Counted from the stretch's first letter, positions 9,906 to 19,040 are shown. The stretch is 64,000 nt of DNA from Neopararhizobium haloflavum (GCF_002750855.1 NZ_NWUC01000002.1:248001-312000); one strand, 5' to 3'. The notes: generated by a model not told the origin, from the letters alone. Program-made: numbers and translations.

Positions 9906-10475
9906 TCAATGCCGCTGCGCCATAAGCACCATATCGAACCGCACGTCGTTCGAATAGATCGGCAATCCCACATCAATGCCGTAGTGCTCGCGCCGAACCA
10001 CACCGCTCACTCCAAAGACGATGCCGTTGCCGTCGAAGGACTGCATTGTGACATCGAACGATTGGTGACCCTTTGCACCGCGGGCGGTCAACTCACCTTC
10101 GACGGTGGCGGCCACAGGGCCGGTCTGGGAAACATGCGTTGATCGGAAGGTGATTGCGCGCTCCCGCGTCGTGTCGAACACGGCATTTGACTTCAAGAAC
10201 GCGGTGGTTCGCGGTTCGCCAGCTTCGACGCTGGCCGGATCGATGACGATCGATACGGCGGACCGCGCCAGATCCGTCGCATCAATGTCAATCTCGCCCG
10301 CAAACCTCGTAAATCGGCCGCGAATGGCACCGCCGACCAGATTCGATAGGGCAAAGTCGATGGTGGATCCACCGGGGATGATCGCATAGTGCCCGCTTGC
10401 AGACGATAGGTCCCCCGCATGCGTCGTGCCAGTCGCGAAAACGAACACCGCTAGAACAAGTGCAAGCCTGCGCAT
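9906..10475 (-). CDS. YceI family periplasmic lipid-binding protein
   Basis: A 189-residue protein with a clear signal peptide (MRRLALVLAVFVFATG, cleavage after THA), then a YceI beta-barrel: SASGHYAIIPGGSTIDFAL, a G-R-F-x(3)-G-E-I-D stretch, and the final GIDVGLPIYSNDVRFDM pattern. The family binds polyisoprenoid lipids. The ATG at 10473-10475 is used, with AGGAG 8 bases upstream. It sits 86 bp downstream of a cytochrome b561 gene on the same strand, a very common pairing that suggests a shared redox or membrane-stress role. Confidence 0.87.
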   Translation of the reverse strand: MRRLALVLAVFVFATGTTHAGDLSSASGHYAIIPGGSTIDFALSNLVGGAIRGRFTRFAGEIDIDATDLARSAVSIVIDPASVEAGEPRTTAFLKSNAVFDTTRERAITFRSTHVSQTGPVAATVEGELTARGAKGHQSFDVTMQSFDGNGIVFGVSGVVRREHYGIDVGLPIYSNDVRFDMVLMAQRH

Positions 10476-10561
10476 CGCCGTTGCTCCTGCCAAGGCTCGG
10501 AATTGTCCGCCTGTCAGCACGAATTGGCCAGCTACAGGTGATCACAATCCCGTCAGCGCAA

Positions 10562-11122
10562 TCAATGGCGATGCCCTGGCCGCCAAATGCGACGAAGGAA
10601 TGGCTGACCAAGTGTCAACTCGTGCCATATTGACGCTCCAACATGAAGCCCAACCAGACCGACACCAAGCCAACCGAGTGCTTCATGCGTTGCCCTCCAA
10701 GCACCTTCGGCCGATTCCAGTCTGGTCAGCGGAAGATCTGGAACGATCAGTGTGCCAAAGACCAACGTCGGAATGGCAAGCGTTGAGGCAGAAACCAATG
10801 CCCAACCCGTTAGCGGCAGCGCAAGCATGATCGCGTAGAGTGCACCATGCGACATCCTTGATGCATGGCAAAACGCCACCGCGAGATCGGCCGGTTCCAC
10901 CGGGAATCTGTTTGTGAGCCGCCAGCCGAGCCGAAGAACGATCAGACATAGCAGCAGAAATCCGAGCGATTTATGCAACTGGATCAAGTCGAACGCGCGG
11001 CGCTGGTCTTCAACGTCAACCATCGTCACGCCAAGCGCGAATTGGCACACCAATAGGATCGCAATCCCCCAGTGCATGCCGATCGCGATCCAACCGAACG
11101 ACGTTTTAGAGTTCCGCAGCAT
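10562..11122 (-). CDS. Cytochrome b561
   Basis: A 186-residue, four-helix di-heme membrane cytochrome of the prokaryotic b561 family. Conserved features are W-x-x-x-x-M-H-W near residue 12 (first heme-ligand His), QLHKSLGFLLL (second), HGALYAIMLALPLTGW (third) and HEALGWLGVGLVGLHVGA (last). These proteins move electrons across the inner membrane, including superoxide oxidation in E. coli CybB. It is probably cotranscribed with the YceI gene downstream. The upstream 220 bp hold no gene that can be supported. Confidence 0.9.
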   Translation of the reverse strand: MLRNSKTSFGWIAIGMHWGIAILLVCQFALGVTMVDVEDQRRAFDLIQLHKSLGFLLLCLIVLRLGWRLTNRFPVEPADLAVAFCHASRMSHGALYAIMLALPLTGWALVSASTLAIPTLVFGTLIVPDLPLTRLESAEGAWRATHEALGWLGVGLVGLHVGASIWHELTLGQPFLRRIWRPGHRH

Positions 11123-11343
11123 GTGGTCATTCTATCCGCTATTTTGCGGCCGGTCACTCGACCCAAAAGCGTGCCCGTCGTCACGCAAGGCCGCGGAACC
11201 TCGTCTAGAAAACCGTCCTTTGAGCCTGCCGTGACGCCCTGGATGGTAGCAGACCCGTCAGGACCGCACAGCAAGCGTTAGAACGCTTAGCGCGCCCTTC
11301 AAATGACTTCTATTGGTTTCGTCCACGCGCCATCGCTTGGCCC

Positions 11344-11769
11344 TCAGCCCTGTGATCGCGGATCGTCGACGCGGTCCTTGCGATCAGGTGTGTCAGGCTC
11401 TTCGCGGTCGCGGGTATGGCGATCTTTCAAGGTGAACGGGGGCAGCCAGGATTCGCGGCGGATGGTCCATAACTCGTAGGTCGGGACCATCTGATCGGGG
11501 GCGTCCAGCGAACCGAGATGAATTTCGATCTCGCCCGGACTGCGCGAGAAGACCGACGAGCCGCAGTCGGGGCAGAAGTAGCGGTCGCCATAGGCGCGCG
11601 CTGTTCCGGTGACCCTCACCGCGCCTTCGGGAAAGATGGCGGACGCATGGAAGAGCGCGCCGTGATGTTTTCTGCAATCCATGCAGTGGCACAGACCCAC
11701 CCTCAAGGGCGAGCCTTCCGCCGTGATCCTTATGTTGCCGCAAAGGCAGCCGCCGCGCACCCGGTCCAT
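11344..11769 (-). CDS. GFA (CENP-V/GFA) zinc protein
   Basis: A 141-residue protein of the glutathione-dependent formaldehyde-activating family. The zinc ligands are all present: GGCLCGN at residues 7-12, CHCMDCRKHHG at about 27-37, and YFCPDCGSSVFSR at about 64-76. The last 25 residues are a charged tail (DRHTRDREEPDTPDRK) not part of the fold. Most bacterial members have no proven activity, so formaldehyde binding should not be assumed, although a formate dehydrogenase lies elsewhere in the window. It is monocistronic as far as can be seen. Confidence 0.85.
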   Translation of the reverse strand: MDRVRGGCLCGNIRITAEGSPLRVGLCHCMDCRKHHGALFHASAIFPEGAVRVTGTARAYGDRYFCPDCGSSVFSRSPGEIEIHLGSLDAPDQMVPTYELWTIRRESWLPPFTLKDRHTRDREEPDTPDRKDRVDDPRSQG

Positions 11770-11882
11770 CGCCGGAACCCTCCGTCATCCGAGACCGAAA
11801 CGTTGCGCGCCAAGGCATGTTCCCGCCTTGCTCCGTCGCACCCCAACGCCTCGACGCACCGGCTGAACGTCAGGATGTCACA

Positions 11883-12200
11883 CTACCCTGCCCGCCTGCG
11901 CGAGCGCTGAATGGCCTTGGCGAAACGGTCAAATGCCACCAATGCCTGGCGGCGCGCCTTCTCACGATCATGCTCGACCGTGTGCTCGAAAAACGAGCGT
12001 TCGAAAAGGTCGTAACGCTCCAGGAACACTTCCGCCACCGCGCCGGCGTCCGGCGCATTCAGCTGATCAACCGCGACCCTGCGCACGGCGACGCCGGCGG
12101 CGGGTTCGGGGCGTTGCTGAGCGGCAATATAGGTGCGAATCCATTCCAGATCGGTCAACATGGCACACTCGTGAAAGGCTGTTAACGCATTCTTAAGCAT
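11883..12200 (-). CDS. Hypothetical protein
   Basis: An open frame of 105 codons with good codon use for this genome. The product is acidic then basic, helical, without cysteines beyond residue 12, signal peptide or membrane span. Features are LEWIRTYIAAQ near the start and a helix FLERYDLFERSFFEH that ends in a basic tail (KAIQRSRRRAG). The family was not recognised. An internal ATG at 12159-12161 (MLTDLEW) would give a 92-residue product and may be the true start; neither has a strong ribosome site. Confidence 0.5.
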   Translation of the reverse strand: MLKNALTAFHECAMLTDLEWIRTYIAAQQRPEPAAGVAVRRVAVDQLNAPDAGAVAEVFLERYDLFERSFFEHTVEHDREKARRQALVAFDRFAKAIQRSRRRAG

Positions 12201-12334
12201 GTGCGCGCCGTCGGCAACCGAGAGTTGAAGCTCTGGTTAATGAATAAAATCTTCCTGATCGACGGTCGTTCATGCCGTTTGTCGCCCACTCACGGGTGAA
12301 CGCGAAGAACCACCGCGAACGGGCCGCGATCATC

Positions 12335-12380
12335 GATTCGTTAGACTTGCCTAATACAGGATCTCCGCGCCTAACGAATC
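12335..12380. promoter_or_regulatory. Inverted repeat upstream of the sulfation operon
   Basis: The 360 bp between the hypothetical gene and the sulfation operon hold no supported gene but contain GATTCGTTAG (12335-12344) and its exact reverse complement CTAACGAATC (12371-12380), 36 bp centre to centre. GCCTAA occurs at 12349 and again at 12369. The arrangement looks like a multi-site operator; no U-run follows, so a terminator is less likely. Confidence 0.45.
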
Positions 12381-12560
12381 TTGTGAGATAGTCGCTATAC
12401 ACAGCCCGTCTGGTCTTGACGCTGTGTGTCCGATGGTGGTCAAAGGCTCCCGTTACCCGAGTGCTCTCCATCCATATCCGCCGGGCACACGCTGTGGCTG
12501 GACACGGACCCAAATCCCGCTTTCTGGCGGAGCCAAACGGAAGAACAGACCACGCCGCTC

Positions 12561-13928
12561 ATGGAAGCACTGCTGTTCCGAAAGATCGAACTATGGGTCG
12601 GTCTGCTCGTTCTCATCCTGGTCTTCGTCGGCTGGGTCTTCTTCTCGTGGACACTCAAGAACGAGCTGGAATCGCAGCAGGAGCCCGAGGGGATCGGAGC
12701 GGCCGCGCTGTCGCTCGCCTCCGTGCCCGACAATCTGGCGCATCTGATCGAAAGCGGGATCGACATCGGTGAGGATGGCACGCTGGTGGAGCGAAACCCG
12801 CAAATCCTTTCGGGCGACTACGAGCGCAACCTCAACATAAACGATGCCGACTTTTCCGATGAGGGCTATCTGCTGATATCGGCCTACAGCCATGAGGACC
12901 GCATCAATGTCGTCCAGCTGTTCGACATTTCGGCCTCTTCGGTGGTTTGGCAATGGAAGCCCGATCCGCAGGCCGTGGTCGACAGTTCTCCCATGCTTCG
13001 GGCGGAGCAGGAACGGGGAACGCTGGATCCGATCGAGACACGCGAGCTCTTTCGCTCGCAGTCGCCTCTGCTTATGGCGGATGGCAGTGTCGTGGTGACG
13101 AGCGGCGAAGGGTCGCTGTCACGCTGGTCGGCCTGCGGCGACCTAATATGGGCCAATGATCGCCATTTTCATCACAGCATCGAAACCGCCAACGATGGTG
13201 TGATCGTCCCCATCATCGTTGACGACCCGGAGCCTGCCCCCTTCAAGGCCGGCCTTCGTGACGACGGCTATGCCATCGTCGACCGCGACGGCAAGATCAT
13301 CTCCGAAACCTCGATCCTCGACATCCTCTACGCCAACGGCCGCTTCCATACCGTGCTCGGACGCAATGTCGGTGACGACCCGATACATCTCAACGACGCG
13401 GAAATCATCAAGACGAGCGATGCGTTCGTCAGTGCCGGCGACATCATGCTGAGTTCGCGGCATCTCTCAGCGGTCCTGCTCTACCGTCCCTCAAGCAACG
13501 AGATCGTGTGGTACAAGGCAGGACCGTGGCTTGCGCAGCACGACATGGACTATCTCGGCGACGGGCGCTTCAGCCTCTACGGGAACGACAACAGCCTGTC
13601 GGTGGCCGGCCTGACATGGCCCCACGACCACTCCACGGTCTATATCTACGACATGGCCCGTGATGTGGTCGAAACGCCCTATGACGCCGTCTTTGAGGCG
13701 CTCGACATTCGCGATGCGTCCTCCAGCACGCATCGCGTCCTGCGCAACGGAGACGTCTTCGTGGAGAGAAGCACATCCGGGATCCTGTGGCGGTTGTCGC
13801 CCGAGGGACCGCGCTGGCACTATGTCAACCGCACCGCGGATGGCATCGGCGCCATGCAATGGTCGCGCTACCTCTATCGTGACGAGATTGACCTGACATG
13901 GATGGACGAGACGACATGCGATCAATGA
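12561..13928 (+). CDS. Membrane-anchored arylsulfotransferase-family protein
   Basis: A 455-residue protein with one N-terminal transmembrane helix (about residues 9-30) and a large, probably periplasmic, beta-propeller domain of the arylsulfotransferase (ASST) superfamily. Candidate catalytic histidines lie in HFHHSIE (about 200), SSRHLSAVLL (about 300) and QHDMDYLGDGRFSLYGND (about 326). Characterised bacterial ASSTs move sulfate from a phenolic sulfate to another phenol without PAPS; the donor and acceptor here are unknown. The ATG at 12561 is preferred; an in-frame GTG at 12426 would add 45 residues without a ribosome site. Its stop overlaps the next gene, the first of five overlaps in this operon. 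Confidence 0.75.
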   Translation: MEALLFRKIELWVGLLVLILVFVGWVFFSWTLKNELESQQEPEGIGAAALSLASVPDNLAHLIESGIDIGEDGTLVERNPQILSGDYERNLNINDADFSDEGYLLISAYSHEDRINVVQLFDISASSVVWQWKPDPQAVVDSSPMLRAEQERGTLDPIETRELFRSQSPLLMADGSVVVTSGEGSLSRWSACGDLIWANDRHFHHSIETANDGVIVPIIVDDPEPAPFKAGLRDDGYAIVDRDGKIISETSILDILYANGRFHTVLGRNVGDDPIHLNDAEIIKTSDAFVSAGDIMLSSRHLSAVLLYRPSSNEIVWYKAGPWLAQHDMDYLGDGRFSLYGNDNSLSVAGLTWPHDHSTVYIYDMARDVVETPYDAVFEALDIRDASSSTHRVLRNGDVFVERSTSGILWRLSPEGPRWHYVNRTADGIGAMQWSRYLYRDEIDLTWMDETTCDQ

Positions 13929-14149
13929 CACCCATTCCAGCCCTCGCCGCGCTGATCTTTCTGGCAAGCGCACTGCCGGCTCAGGCCTATATCGGCCCAG
14001 GCCTTGGCGCCGGCGCCGTTGCCGCGGTGCTTGGGGTCGTCGGTTCGGTCCTGCTCGGCGTTTTCGCCGTCGTCTATTACCCGATCAAGCGCGCGTTGCG
14101 TAAGCGGCGGGCTGCGAAGCCCGAACGGGACTCGGAGAAGAAGCAGTGA
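13916..14149 (+). CDS. Small membrane protein with YIGPG motif
   Basis: A 77-residue protein with a signal-peptide-like start (PALAALIFLASALPAQA), then the motif AYIGPGLGAG, a second hydrophobic helix and a basic tail (YYPIKRALRKRR). The A-Y-I-G-P-G motif after a signal peptide recurs in small bacterial membrane proteins beside surface-modification genes; function is unknown. It overlaps the ASST gene by 13 bp. An ATG at 13925 forming a 4-bp ATGA overlap is an alternative start. It overlaps the next gene by 4 bp, so it is translationally coupled. Confidence 0.7.
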   Translation: MRSMTPIPALAALIFLASALPAQAYIGPGLGAGAVAAVLGVVGSVLLGVFAVVYYPIKRALRKRRAAKPERDSEKKQ

Positions 14150-14502
14150 GCCAGACCGTCATAGCGCTGCTGCTTATCCTGACCTGCGAGCTCATTCTGG
14201 CGACCCCGCTCTTGGAGCGGCTGCGCAGCACACGCAAGCTGGTGGGTCTCATCATTGCCGCGCTCGGTGACCGCCAGCTCAACGACGAGTACAAGGAGCG
14301 GCGCATGCTGACCTATTCGCGCATGCTGTTCCTGCTCAATCTCTTCATTCTTTCACTTCTCGCGCTCTACGCCTCGCCCTGGGTTCTCGCCGCCTTGGCA
14401 CTGCCCGATGTCGGCATCTTGATCCGTGATCCGGGAATGGCGCTGGCGCTGTGCCTCGGATCGATCGCCTATCTGGTTGCCCGGAAAAGGATCTGGCAGT
14501 GA
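14146..14502 (+). CDS. Hypothetical three-span membrane protein
   Basis: A 118-residue protein starting at GTG (14146), which overlaps the preceding stop by 4 bp. It has an N-terminal hydrophobic helix (VIALLLILTCELILA), a charged cytoplasmic-type loop (DRQLNDEYKERRML), and two further hydrophobic segments, ending in RKRIWQ. No family was recognised. Its place between a membrane ASST and a cytoplasmic sulfotransferase suggests a role in presenting or moving a sulfated intermediate, which is inference only. Confidence 0.7.
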   Translation: MSQTVIALLLILTCELILATPLLERLRSTRKLVGLIIAALGDRQLNDEYKERRMLTYSRMLFLLNLFILSLLALYASPWVLAALALPDVGILIRDPGMALALCLGSIAYLVARKRIWQ

Positions 14503-15542
14503 CGGCCTACGGGTCAACATCCCGTTTGGCGCATCGACTTGCCCTGGCCAACCCGGCCATCGCCGAAGCGGCATTCGACATGGAGCGCCTTGCCGTTGGC
14601 AGGAACGTTCCGCCCGCATCGCCGAATGGCCATGTGTTCGTGACGGGCCTGGCGCGAGCAGGAACGACGATCCTGATGCGTGCGCTTCATACGACAGGCG
14701 CATTCGCATCCCTCACCTATCGCCACATGCCCTTCGTGCTTGCGCCCAAGCTCTGGGGGAGCGTCTCGCGTCGCTTCGTCAGTTCGAGCGCGCCGACCCT
14801 TCGCGCGCACGGCGACAGGATCATGATCGACACCGACAGCCCCGAGGCGCTGGACGAGGTCTTCTGGCGCGTCAATGCCGGCACCGACTACATTGGCGGG
14901 GACGCGCTCGTCCCGCATGCGGTCGACGACGAGACCATGGATAGGTTCGCGGCCTATGTCGGGTTGGTCCTTCATGCCGAGCAACGCTCGCGCTATCTGA
15001 CGAAAAACAACAACAACATCCTCAGACTGGGCGCGCTGCTGGATCGTTTCACCGGTTCAGATTTCCTGGTCCCGTTCCGCGAGCCGGTCCAGCATGCCTT
15101 GTCGCTTCGCAAACAACACCATCACCACTGCGCGATACAGTCGGCCGATCCGTTCGTCCGCGATTACATGACATGGCTTGCCCACCACGAGTTCGGCCTC
15201 GACCATCGACCGTTCCGCTTCGGCCATGCGGGCCAGACCACCGGTGATCCGGCGGAACTGAACTACTGGCTGAGACACTGGATCGCCTATCACGACCACC
15301 TTCTGAGCCACCACGCGGACCGGCCATCGCTGACGCTCGTCTGCTATGAGGACCTGTGCGCCGATCCCGGCGTGTGGGCCGGTCTGACACACCGGCTGGA
15401 TTTGAAGTGCGACGCCTTGCCGGCATTTCAGATTGCCGCGCCACACCCTGCCGATGAGATCGACCCCGTGCTTGAGGACCGTGCGCAGCGGCTCTACGAG
15501 CGAATGCGGATGCTGGCGAGGGCTGCGCATGGATCATCTTGA
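14499..15542 (+). CDS. PAPS-dependent sulfotransferase
   Basis: A 347-residue cytoplasmic sulfotransferase-fold protein. The 5'-phosphosulfate-binding loop is [18 protein letters not shown] (about 47-64) and the 3'-phosphate-binding motif is [15 protein letters not shown] with Arg194 and Ser202. Such enzymes transfer sulfate from PAPS to hydroxyls of sugars, lipids or small molecules; the acceptor is not evident. The start is the GTG at 14499, overlapping the previous stop (GTGA) with AAGGA upstream. The 3' end overlaps cysD by 14 bp, so the PAPS maker and user are cotranscribed. Confidence 0.85.
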   Translation: MTAYGSTSRLAHRLALANPAIAEAAFDMERLAVGRNVPPASPNGHVFVTGLARAGTTILMRALHTTGAFASLTYRHMPFVLAPKLWGSVSRRFVSSSAPTLRAHGDRIMIDTDSPEALDEVFWRVNAGTDYIGGDALVPHAVDDETMDRFAAYVGLVLHAEQRSRYLTKNNNNILRLGALLDRFTGSDFLVPFREPVQHALSLRKQHHHHCAIQSADPFVRDYMTWLAHHEFGLDHRPFRFGHAGQTTGDPAELNYWLRHWIAYHDHLLSHHADRPSLTLVCYEDLCADPGVWAGLTHRLDLKCDALPAFQIAAPHPADEIDPVLEDRAQRLYERMRMLARAAHGSS

Positions 15543-16422
15543 CCATCTCGAAGCGGAAAGCATCCACATCTTCCGCGAAGTGGCGGCCCAGGCCGCCAGG
15601 CCGGTGATGCTTTATTCCATCGGCAAGGACAGCAGCGTGATGCTGCACCTGGCCCTCAAGGCCTTCCACCCGGACCGACCGCGCTTTCCCCTGCTGCATG
15701 TCGACACCACCTGGAAATTCGCCGAGATGATCCGCTTTCGTGATGCGCGCGTGCGTCAGTTGGGTCTCGATCTCATCGTTCAGGTCAACGAGCAGGGCGT
15801 GCGCGACGGCGTCGGTCCGTTTTCTCACGGCGCCGACCGGCACACCGAGGTGATGAAGACCGAGGCACTGATTCAGGCTCTGGACAAGGGCGGGTTCGAT
15901 GCCGCCTTCGGGGGCGCGCGGCGCGATGAAGAGGCCAGCCGCTCCAAGGAACGGATCCTGTCGTTCCGCTCGCGCGCGCACCAATGGGACGTCAAGAAGC
16001 AGCGGCCGGAGATGTGGAGCCTTTACAACGGCCGGGTCAATCCGGGCGAGAGCGTCCGCGTCTTCCCGCTGTCGAACTGGACCGAACTGGACGTGTGGCG
16101 CTATGTCAGGCGTGAGAACATCCCCGTCGTTCCCCTTTATTTCGCCAGCAAGCGGCCCGTCGTCGAACGCCAGGGCTCCCTGATCATGGTCGATGACGAA
16201 CGCATGCCGCTGAGACCGGAGGAGCGCGTGCAGCACCGTACGGTGCGCTTTCGAACGCTTGGCTGCTACCCGCTGACCGGTGCGATCGAAAGCGAGGCGG
16301 CGAGCGTCGACGCGATCATCGAGGAGATGGCGGCTTCGCGCACGAGCGAGAGGCAGGGCCGGCTGATCGACCGTCCGGACGGCACATCGATGGAAGCCAA
16401 GAAGCGCGCGGGCTATTTCTGA
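15529..16422 (+). CDS. cysD: Sulfate adenylyltransferase subunit 2
   Basis: A 297-residue ATP sulfurylase small subunit (CysD/NodP). The PP-loop [15 protein letters not shown] (about 27-41) binds ATP. The conserved [26 protein letters not shown] and the C-terminal [16 protein letters not shown] and [15 protein letters not shown] region (here [13 protein letters not shown]) are present. With CysN it makes adenosine 5'-phosphosulfate from ATP and sulfate. The ATG at 15529 has GAGGG upstream. The stop overlaps the cysNC start (TGATG). No cysH, cysI or cysJ is nearby, so its output is more likely PAPS for sulfation than for assimilation. Confidence 0.95.
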   Translation: MDHLDHLEAESIHIFREVAAQAARPVMLYSIGKDSSVMLHLALKAFHPDRPRFPLLHVDTTWKFAEMIRFRDARVRQLGLDLIVQVNEQGVRDGVGPFSHGADRHTEVMKTEALIQALDKGGFDAAFGGARRDEEASRSKERILSFRSRAHQWDVKKQRPEMWSLYNGRVNPGESVRVFPLSNWTELDVWRYVRRENIPVVPLYFASKRPVVERQGSLIMVDDERMPLRPEERVQHRTVRFRTLGCYPLTGAIESEAASVDAIIEEMAASRTSERQGRLIDRPDGTSMEAKKRAGYF

Positions 16423-18293
16423 TGGCCGCGTCTCCCAAGCCCAGCGAGCAGTCCCATGTTCGCATGATGATGTGCGGTTCGGTCGACGACGGCAAGTCAA
16501 CGCTTCTCGGCCGGATGCTGCTGGACTGCGGAGCAGTTTTCGATGACCAGCTGCATCGTCTCAGCGACGAATCGCGGCGATACGGCACCACCGGGAAAGA
16601 CCGGATCGATCCCGCGCTTCTTCTTGACGGGCTCGCGGACGAAAGGCAGCAAGGCATCACCATCGACGTCGCCTATCGCTATTTCGCGACGCGGCGGCGC
16701 GCCTTCATCGTGGCCGACACGCCGGGCCATGAGCAGTACACCCGCAACATGGCAACGGCCGCCTCGACCGCCGAGCTTGCAGTGCTTCTGGTTGACGTGC
16801 GCAAGGGGCTGGTCGCGCAGACACGGCGGCACATGCACATCGTCCAGCTTCTCGGCGTAAGAAGACTCGTGCTCGCGATCAACAAGATGGACCTTGCCGC
16901 TTTCAGCGAAGCCGCCTATCGCGCGGTCGATCAACAATTCGCCGCCTTTGCAGAGGAACGCGGGATCGATGATTTCGTAAGCGTCCCGGTGTCCGCCCTT
17001 TCGGGCGACAACGTGGTCGTCCGCTCCTCCTCGATGCCCTGGTTCGATGGCCCGACGCTTCTGGACGCTCTGGAAGCGCCTGAACGCTCCCGCCTCGACG
17101 CGGCAGGGCCGGCGCGGTTTCCGGTTCAAATGGTCTGCCGGCCCGACAGCTCGTTTCGCGGCTTCCAGGGGACGGTGAGAGGCGGCAGCCTTTCCGTGGG
17201 GCAACGGCTCATTGCGCTGCCATCGGGACGCCAGGCATCAATTGCGCGGGTCACAACGATGGATGGTGATCTTGAGGTGGCGGCGGCGGGCCGGGCCGTG
17301 ACGCTGGTTCTCGACGACGAGATCGACATCGTTCGCGGCGACGTGCTCGCGCCGGTCGAGGCGCGTCCAGAGGTTGCGGACCAGTTCACCGCCCATATGG
17401 TCTGGATGGACGAGCAACCCATGCTGCCCGGCCGGCGCTATCTGCTGCGCATCGGCGCAAGGACGGTCAACGTCCAGGTCACCGACATCAAGTACCGCAT
17501 CGATGTGGAGAGCCAGCGAAAGCTCGCCGCCCGGACGCTTTCATCGAACGATATCGCCGTGTGCAATCTGTCGCTCGATCAAGCCGTTCCGTTCGATCCT
17601 TATCGCGTCAACCGCGATACGGGCGGGTTCATCTTCATCGATCCGGAGACCAACGCGACGCTGGGATGCGGCATGATCGATCACTCGCTGCGCCGGTCGA
17701 GCAATGTCCATCGGCAAGCAATGCGCATCGATCGCGCCGCGCGCTCGGCCCAGAACCGGCACCGTCCCTGCATCCTGTGGTTCACCGGCTTGTCCGGCGC
17801 CGGCAAGTCGACCGTCGCCGATGCCGTGGAACAACGACTGTTTTCCATGGGATGCCGGACGATGTCGCTCGATGGCGACAATGTTCGCCAGGGACTCAAC
17901 CGTGACCTTGGCTTTACCGTCGAGGATCGCGTCGAGAATATACGTCGCGTCGCCGAAGTGGCGCGATTGATGCTCGATGCCGGGCTTATCACGCTCGTCA
18001 GCTTCATTTCACCCTTCCGCAGCGAACGCGAACTCGCCCGCTCGCTGGCAGGCGACGGCACCTTCCTGGAAATCTTCGTGGATGCGCCGCTCCGTGTCTG
18101 CGAAGAAAGAGATCCCAAGGGGCTCTACCGAAAGGCACGGTCGGGCAGCATCCCCAATTTCACGGGCATCGGCAGCCCCTACGAGGCGCCGACCGATCCG
18201 GAGCTGCGGCTGCAGACGGATCGGAGCGACGTGGAGAGCCTGGCCGAGCGGGTCATTGCCCTGCTTGCGCAACGTGGTGTTATCGATCCGTAA
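16422..18293 (+). CDS. cysNC: Bifunctional sulfate adenylyltransferase subunit 1 / APS kinase
   Basis: A 623-residue fusion, like rhizobial NodQ. Residues about 12-430 are the CysN GTPase: P-loop GSVDDGKSTLLG (19-30), DTPGHEQYTRNM and NKMD. Residues about 450-620 are APS kinase (CysC) with P-loop WFTGLSGAGKSTVADAVE and the following SLDGDNVRQGLNRDLGF. Together with CysD the protein converts sulfate to PAPS, the donor for the sulfotransferase encoded two genes upstream. It is the last gene of the overlapping sulfation operon; 86 bp separate it from dedA. Confidence 0.95.
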   Translation: MAASPKPSEQSHVRMMMCGSVDDGKSTLLGRMLLDCGAVFDDQLHRLSDESRRYGTTGKDRIDPALLLDGLADERQQGITIDVAYRYFATRRRAFIVADTPGHEQYTRNMATAASTAELAVLLVDVRKGLVAQTRRHMHIVQLLGVRRLVLAINKMDLAAFSEAAYRAVDQQFAAFAEERGIDDFVSVPVSALSGDNVVVRSSSMPWFDGPTLLDALEAPERSRLDAAGPARFPVQMVCRPDSSFRGFQGTVRGGSLSVGQRLIALPSGRQASIARVTTMDGDLEVAAAGRAVTLVLDDEIDIVRGDVLAPVEARPEVADQFTAHMVWMDEQPMLPGRRYLLRIGARTVNVQVTDIKYRIDVESQRKLAARTLSSNDIAVCNLSLDQAVPFDPYRVNRDTGGFIFIDPETNATLGCGMIDHSLRRSSNVHRQAMRIDRAARSAQNRHRPCILWFTGLSGAGKSTVADAVEQRLFSMGCRTMSLDGDNVRQGLNRDLGFTVEDRVENIRRVAEVARLMLDAGLITLVSFISPFRSERELARSLAGDGTFLEIFVDAPLRVCEERDPKGLYRKARSGSIPNFTGIGSPYEAPTDPELRLQTDRSDVESLAERVIALLAQRGVIDP

Positions 18294-18379
18294 TCCGCAG
18301 CCATCCAGCCGGATCACCCGAAACACCTTGAACCTCGCGCCCTTCCCTGCGTTATGGAGACATCAGCAAGGGGATTTGC

Positions 18380-19000
18380 GTGGAATCATTCGTTCAGGGT
18401 CTTATCGAGCAGTTCGGTGTCTTCGGCATTGCGCTGCTGATGTTTCTGGAAAACATCTTCCCGCCCATTCCTTCCGAACTGATCATGCCGCTAGCCGGCT
18501 ATCGATCGGCGCAGGGCGACATCTCGATCTTCCTCGTCATCGCCGCAGGCAGCGTGGGTTCGCTGCTGGGCATTTTGCCCTGGTACGTGGCTGGCCGGAA
18601 ACTGGGGGAGCGCCGATTGAAGCGGCTGGCGCGCGACCATGGGCGCTGGCTGACGATGACGCCCGACGACGTGCACCGCGCCAACCTCTGGTTCAAGCAT
18701 CGCGGCCCGCCCGCCGTTCTCTTCGGCCGGCTGGTGCCGACCGTGCGAACGCTGATCTCCGTGCCGGCGGGGCTGGCGCGCATGCCTTTCGGCCAGTTCC
18801 TCGCCTATTCGGCGATCGGCACGGTGGCGTGGACCTCGGCGCTGGCCTTCGCCGGCTTCCTGCTCGGTCAGGCCTATGAGACGGTGGAAGCCTATGTTGG
18901 GCCGGTTTCCAATGCGATCGTCATCCTCGCGGTCGGCTACTACATCTACCGGGTCGTCACATTCGACGCCAACCACGGCCAGAAGCCCGAAACCGACTGA
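18380..19000 (+). CDS. DedA family membrane protein
   Basis: A 206-residue inner-membrane protein. The DedA/SNARE-associated (VTT) signature is clear: FLENIFPPIPSELIMPLAGY at about 22-41, then FGRLVPTVRTLISVPAGLAR with the conserved arginines at about 115-134. DedA proteins act as lipid-scramblase or flippase-like transporters, including undecaprenyl phosphate recycling. The GTG start has AAGGGGA upstream. It may be the last gene of the sulfation operon or have its own promoter in the 86-bp gap; a lipid-carrier role would fit surface sulfation but is not shown. Confidence 0.85.
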   Translation: MESFVQGLIEQFGVFGIALLMFLENIFPPIPSELIMPLAGYRSAQGDISIFLVIAAGSVGSLLGILPWYVAGRKLGERRLKRLARDHGRWLTMTPDDVHRANLWFKHRGPPAVLFGRLVPTVRTLISVPAGLARMPFGQFLAYSAIGTVAWTSALAFAGFLLGQAYETVEAYVGPVSNAIVILAVGYYIYRVVTFDANHGQKPETD

Positions 19001-19040
19001 CGGGGTCCTTCGCGAGCCGGTTGAAAGGAAGCGTGCGAGA

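Noticed and set aside
12193..12513. 106-codon minus-strand frame before the sulfation operon
   Set aside because: No ribosome site, unusual composition, and it covers the inverted repeat region; overlaps the hypothetical gene start.
15529..18293. cysD-cysNC as part of sulfate assimilation
   Set aside because: No cysH, cysI, cysJ or sulfate permease is adjacent and both genes overlap a sulfotransferase operon; assimilation cannot be fully excluded without the rest of the genome.
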